From positions 27,671 to 91,670 of the forward strand of contig JBDHBX010000011.1 of the NCBI GenBank assembly GCA_039592335.1: DNA of 64,000 nt. Direction: 5' to 3'. Shown in pieces: positions 61,814-64,000 of this stretch (its first letter is position 1; each line of letters opens with the position of its first letter). Position numbers and translations under genes: made by a program. This DNA is from WVYX01 sp039592335. GTDB taxonomy: Bacteria > Gemmatimonadota > Gemmatimonadetes > Gemmatimonadales > GWC2-71-9. The notes beneath the pieces were generated by a model. The model had not been told where the DNA came from. It saw nothing but the letters and a program-made list of their open reading frames with translations, and made no database searches.

Positions 61814-62265
61814 TTATAGGCGGGAGAGGTGTGCCTTAAGTGTGCCCTTCGGGGCCGATCCGGCGACCATCTTCGCCACGCCGTCCCGAAGGTCCTGCTC
61901 ATTGGTGATCGCGTAGCGGCGGTAGATCGCCTCGGTCTGATGGCCCACAAGCGCCATTGCGACAGACCGGGCGACGCCGGCCCGCTCCGACCTCCGGACG
62001 GCTGTCCGCCGGAAGTCGTGGGGGATGCGGCCGACCAGCTTGGCCTTCTTGCAGGCGGTCCGCCATGCCTGCCGGATGCTCCTGACGGGCCGACCCTCCC
62101 GATGGAACACCCCAGGGCACCACCCGCCCCGTTCGGCGCTCCACGGCCCGCGTGTAGTCCCGCTGGGCCTCCAGGACGGCCTTGAGGTCGGGCAGGGCAT
62201 CGAACGGGAACGTCCGGCCCTGGCCGTTCTTGGTCTCCCCTGGCTCTAGCCGGATCACGCCCTGG
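61814..62265 (-). pseudogene. Tyrosine integrase remnant (truncated and frameshifted)
   Basis: C-terminal part of a tyrosine recombinase. The catalytic-domain motifs HDFRRT (His-x-x-Arg) and VGHQTEAIYRRY (with the nucleophile Tyr) are clear near the 3' end. Upstream, GVIRLEPGETKNGQGRTFPF matches the mid-domain strand before the motifs, but in another frame. Alignment by eye puts the shift at PW-VFHREG: a G4 run (C4 on + at 62110-62113) has one base more than needed. The N-terminal region, including the first catalytic Arg, is missing. It ends 36 nt beyond the tmRNA 3' end. Confidence 0.8.
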
Positions 62266-62316
62266 TCCCCACGGCCCGGAAACGGCAGTGCCCGACTGGG
62301 GGCGGACGCTGGAGGT

Positions 62317-62340
62317 GTGAGCGTTTCTGTGAGCGTTTCT
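62317..62340 (+). repeat. Tandem 12-bp direct repeat
   Basis: Two exact head-to-tail copies of GTGAGCGTTTCT. They lie between the integrase remnant and the lipoprotein gene terminator; this roughly 250-bp interval (62266-62520) holds no credible gene. Confidence 0.7.
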
Positions 62341-62472
62341 CCGGGCAAATGCGGGCAAGAGTAGCTTGTTGACCGGGCAGCCGATGCTCGGAAGTCGCTG
62401 TTTCCCGGCAAGTTACCCGGAACGCCTGCCCCTGGCGTGCCGACTCTGGATTAGCGGCGCGGAAACGACAAC

Positions 62473-62491
62473 GCCCGGCGCGGGGCCGGGC
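62473..62491 (-). terminator. Terminator after the YadA-like lipoprotein gene
   Basis: Stem GCCCGGC/GCCGGGC with a 5-nt loop, 33 nt past the stop on the minus strand, followed there by GTTGTCGTTT, a T-rich stretch. Confidence 0.6.
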
Positions 62492-62523
62492 GCTGTGGGT
62501 GCCGTGCGGCAGGAGTCAGGCTG

Positions 62524-63834
62524 CTAATCAGGATCGTACACAAGACCAGAAATACAGACGGCATGGCCGTTGACGCCAAACGTCTCGGTGCCATGGTTAT
62601 GCACCTCGATATACCAGCCACTAGGCCCGTTCGGTTGCGAGTGGGACACGGTTCCGGGCGGCGCACTGAAGCCCCCACCGACCACTAGCTTCCCCTCAGG
62701 ACAGTGGATACCTGACGTATTGAAGCCTCCTGGTTCCACCTCAAAATATGTCGATACCCAGGTCCACCCGTGAACAGCTGAAGTCTGTACGGTTCCGTCA
62801 GGGAACTTGAAGCCACCTTCCGTGGACTCGATGGTCCCGTCCACGGTCAACATCTCGGTCGGCGCATTCGTGCCGATCCCAACGCCACCCTCGGCACGGA
62901 TCAGGAACTGGTTTGCGGCCGTGGACGCGAACGCCTCCGAGTGGTTGTCGGCCCAGACGAACGTTCCTTCATGCCCCGCAATAGCTTGCGTGCCCGCAGC
63001 GAAGCTGTAATCACCAGTCGCTCTATTGTAGCTACCACCCGGAACCGTCGCCGCGACGCCCGAGGCGGTGTTGCTCGAACCCCCGCTGACAACGGCATAC
63101 GAGTTTTCCGCACTATTGCCGGCTCCCCCGCCGACAAATCCATACACGTCTGCTTCGTTGGCGTTTCCACCCACGATGGCTGCGAAGTCGCCCCTTATGA
63201 AGTTGTTTCCTCCCTCTGCCCCCATACCACCACCACCGATGAAGCCCCACCGAGCTTCGGTGCCCGAGTTGCCGAGGTGACCACCGATGATGTTCCAACT
63301 CCCAGGAGGCTCCAAGCGCAGCCTGCGCTCGCCGCCTACATGAAACTCCAAGGGCTCGTCGGCACCAGTGCCGATCACGTTCGGGTCGTGGGTAATGGTG
63401 ACCGTGTTGCCAACGTGCAGGCTCTCTGTCGCGTGCACACCGCCTTCGGGGTCCACGTACAGCGCATCAGCGGGCCCACCGTCAGGCGCGTCCATCGAGA
63501 ACCCGTCTGTAGCGGCGAAGCTGAACTCAACATGCTTCTCGTGCTTGCACGCGTCTTCTAAACCGTCCGCCTTGATACGATAGACACTGCCGTCCGATGG
63601 CTTGTAGCAGAAATACACCATCTCCGCAGGGTTTGAGTTGAGGATTGTCGCATCTGCCAGTGCAGACACGTCAGCTTCGGCGGCAAGAACAGCGCCGACC
63701 GGTTCCTGCTCCGCTTCTCGTGCCTCAGCGGGCGGTGCAGTCTTCGTGAGTGGTGTCGTCGGCGTCTCAGTCCCGCAGGCAATCCAGATGACGGTGGCGG
63801 TCGTGAGAGCCGCGAGGATCGACTTGAGTCGCAT
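62524..63834 (-). CDS. Lipoprotein with YadA-head/collagen-like beta-roll repeats
   Basis: A 436-residue exported lipoprotein. Lipobox WIAC gives Cys20. After a Thr/Pro/Ala-rich spacer and a central domain, residues 190-310 show beta-roll repeats of the trimeric-autotransporter head type: NIIGGHLGNSG, GFIGGGGMG, AVVSGGSSNTASGVAATVPGG and YNRATGDYSFAAGTQA. The C-terminal part begins with ADNHSEAFASTAANQFLIRA, EGGVGIGTNAPTEML and TVDGTIES, and has two Cys-containing strands near the end. No outer-membrane anchor barrel follows, so lipid anchoring seems to replace it. The ATG at 63834 has GGGGGAGG 5-6 nt upstream. It lies in the region next to the ssrA integration remnant. Confidence 0.75.
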   Translation of the reverse strand: MRLKSILAALTTATVIWIACGTETPTTPLTKTAPPAEAREAEQEPVGAVLAAEADVSALADATILNSNPAEMVYFCYKPSDGSVYRIKADGLEDACKHEKHVEFSFAATDGFSMDAPDGGPADALYVDPEGGVHATESLHVGNTVTITHDPNVIGTGADEPLEFHVGGERRLRLEPPGSWNIIGGHLGNSGTEARWGFIGGGGMGAEGGNNFIRGDFAAIVGGNANEADVYGFVGGGAGNSAENSYAVVSGGSSNTASGVAATVPGGSYNRATGDYSFAAGTQAIAGHEGTFVWADNHSEAFASTAANQFLIRAEGGVGIGTNAPTEMLTVDGTIESTEGGFKFPDGTVQTSAVHGWTWVSTYFEVEPGGFNTSGIHCPEGKLVVGGGFSAPPGTVSHSQPNGPSGWYIEVHNHGTETFGVNGHAVCISGLVYDPD

Positions 63835-63933
63835 GATCGCCTCCCCCTAGGCGCGAGTGCCATGCCCGTGGTTCGGCGGTCACGTTGTCGGTGGGCGTCC
63901 TGGGGAGGTTCGGGGCGTCGCTCTGGCAGCGGG

Positions 63934-63960
63934 CCGTCGAAACCGCAGGCGGTTCGACGG
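63934..63960. repeat. Imperfect palindrome upstream of the lipoprotein gene
   Basis: CCGTCGAA-A-CCG, loop CAGG, CGG-TTCGACGG: 11 pairs with one bulged A. It lies in the gap 63835-64000 ahead of the lipoprotein start, where I see no gene. A terminator for a gene beyond the window, or an operator, are both possible. Confidence 0.4.
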
Positions 63961-64000
63961 ATGCCGGTAATGTGTCGCCGGGGACAGGCCAAACAACGGC

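Noticed and set aside
1..64000. CRISPR arrays, riboswitches and biosynthetic gene clusters
   Set aside because: No regularly spaced repeats, no cas genes, no recognisable aptamer leader, no NRPS/PKS-like genes were seen.
61779..64000. Second copy of the tmRNA 3' end (attR)
   Set aside because: No repeat of GATTCCCCGCGCCTCC was found in the rest of the window, so an intact island boundary cannot be drawn.

Overview
This is a GC-rich, very compact stretch of chromosome from a Gram-negative (diderm) bacterium. FadL-type porin, lipoprotein signals and other outer-membrane proteins point to two membranes. The MEP isoprenoid genes, a LysA/TyrA/AroA biosynthetic set, archaeal/eukaryal-type prolyl-tRNA synthetase, an alpha-proteobacteria-unlike gene order and many ATGA/GTGA stop-start overlaps would fit Gemmatimonadota. 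That placement is an inference; no 16S gene or database search is available here.

Layout. 0-4.5 kb (+): dxs, nadK, recN in one translationally coupled run. 4.5-11.2 kb (-): large outer-membrane protein, SGNH-hydrolase lipoprotein, FadL porin (with a near-consensus promoter), ClC channel with CBS domains, and a small membrane protein. 11.4-17.8 kb (+): tRNA-Leu(UAA), secreted unknown protein, class V aminotransferase, PP2C phosphatase, a decayed antisense gene fragment, a small unknown protein, a secreted trypsin-like protease and a PD40 beta-propeller protein. 17.8-21.1 kb: thioesterase (-), membrane HD-like protein, DoxX, TauE/SafE and DUF1634-like. 21.1-25.9 kb: tyrA-aroA-cmk, then rpsA from its own promoter. 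25.9-30.9 kb: acyl-CoA carboxylase cluster (carboxyltransferase, biotin carboxylase, RNA methyltransferase, biotin carrier). 31-38.3 kb: rplM-rpsI-rpsB-tsf-pyrH-frr-cdsA-dxr-rseP. 38.3-39.3 kb (-): Ser/Thr kinase. 39.3-44.3 kb: rpsO-pnp, M16 peptidase, alanine dehydrogenase. 44.3-49.9 kb: mreBCD-mrdA-rodA elongasome. 49.9-57.6 kb: accD-folC-hisS-proS-lysA-guaA. 57.6-61.3 kb: ptsN (-), dusB-larB-GGDEF cyclase. 61.4-64 kb: tmRNA, a broken tyrosine integrase immediately downstream, and a YadA-head-like lipoprotein.

How it fits together. Most of the window is core metabolism and growth machinery: isoprenoid precursors (dxs and dxr), lipid synthesis (accD, cdsA, acyl-CoA carboxylase), translation, envelope growth (mre/mrd/rodA) and amino-acid/purine synthesis. 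The accessory interest lies in the outer-membrane lipid-handling block at 4.5-8.9 kb, the secreted protease/propeller pair at 15.4-17.8 kb, and the ssrA-associated integration remnant at the right end. I did not find CRISPR arrays, secondary-metabolite clusters or an obvious new defence system.
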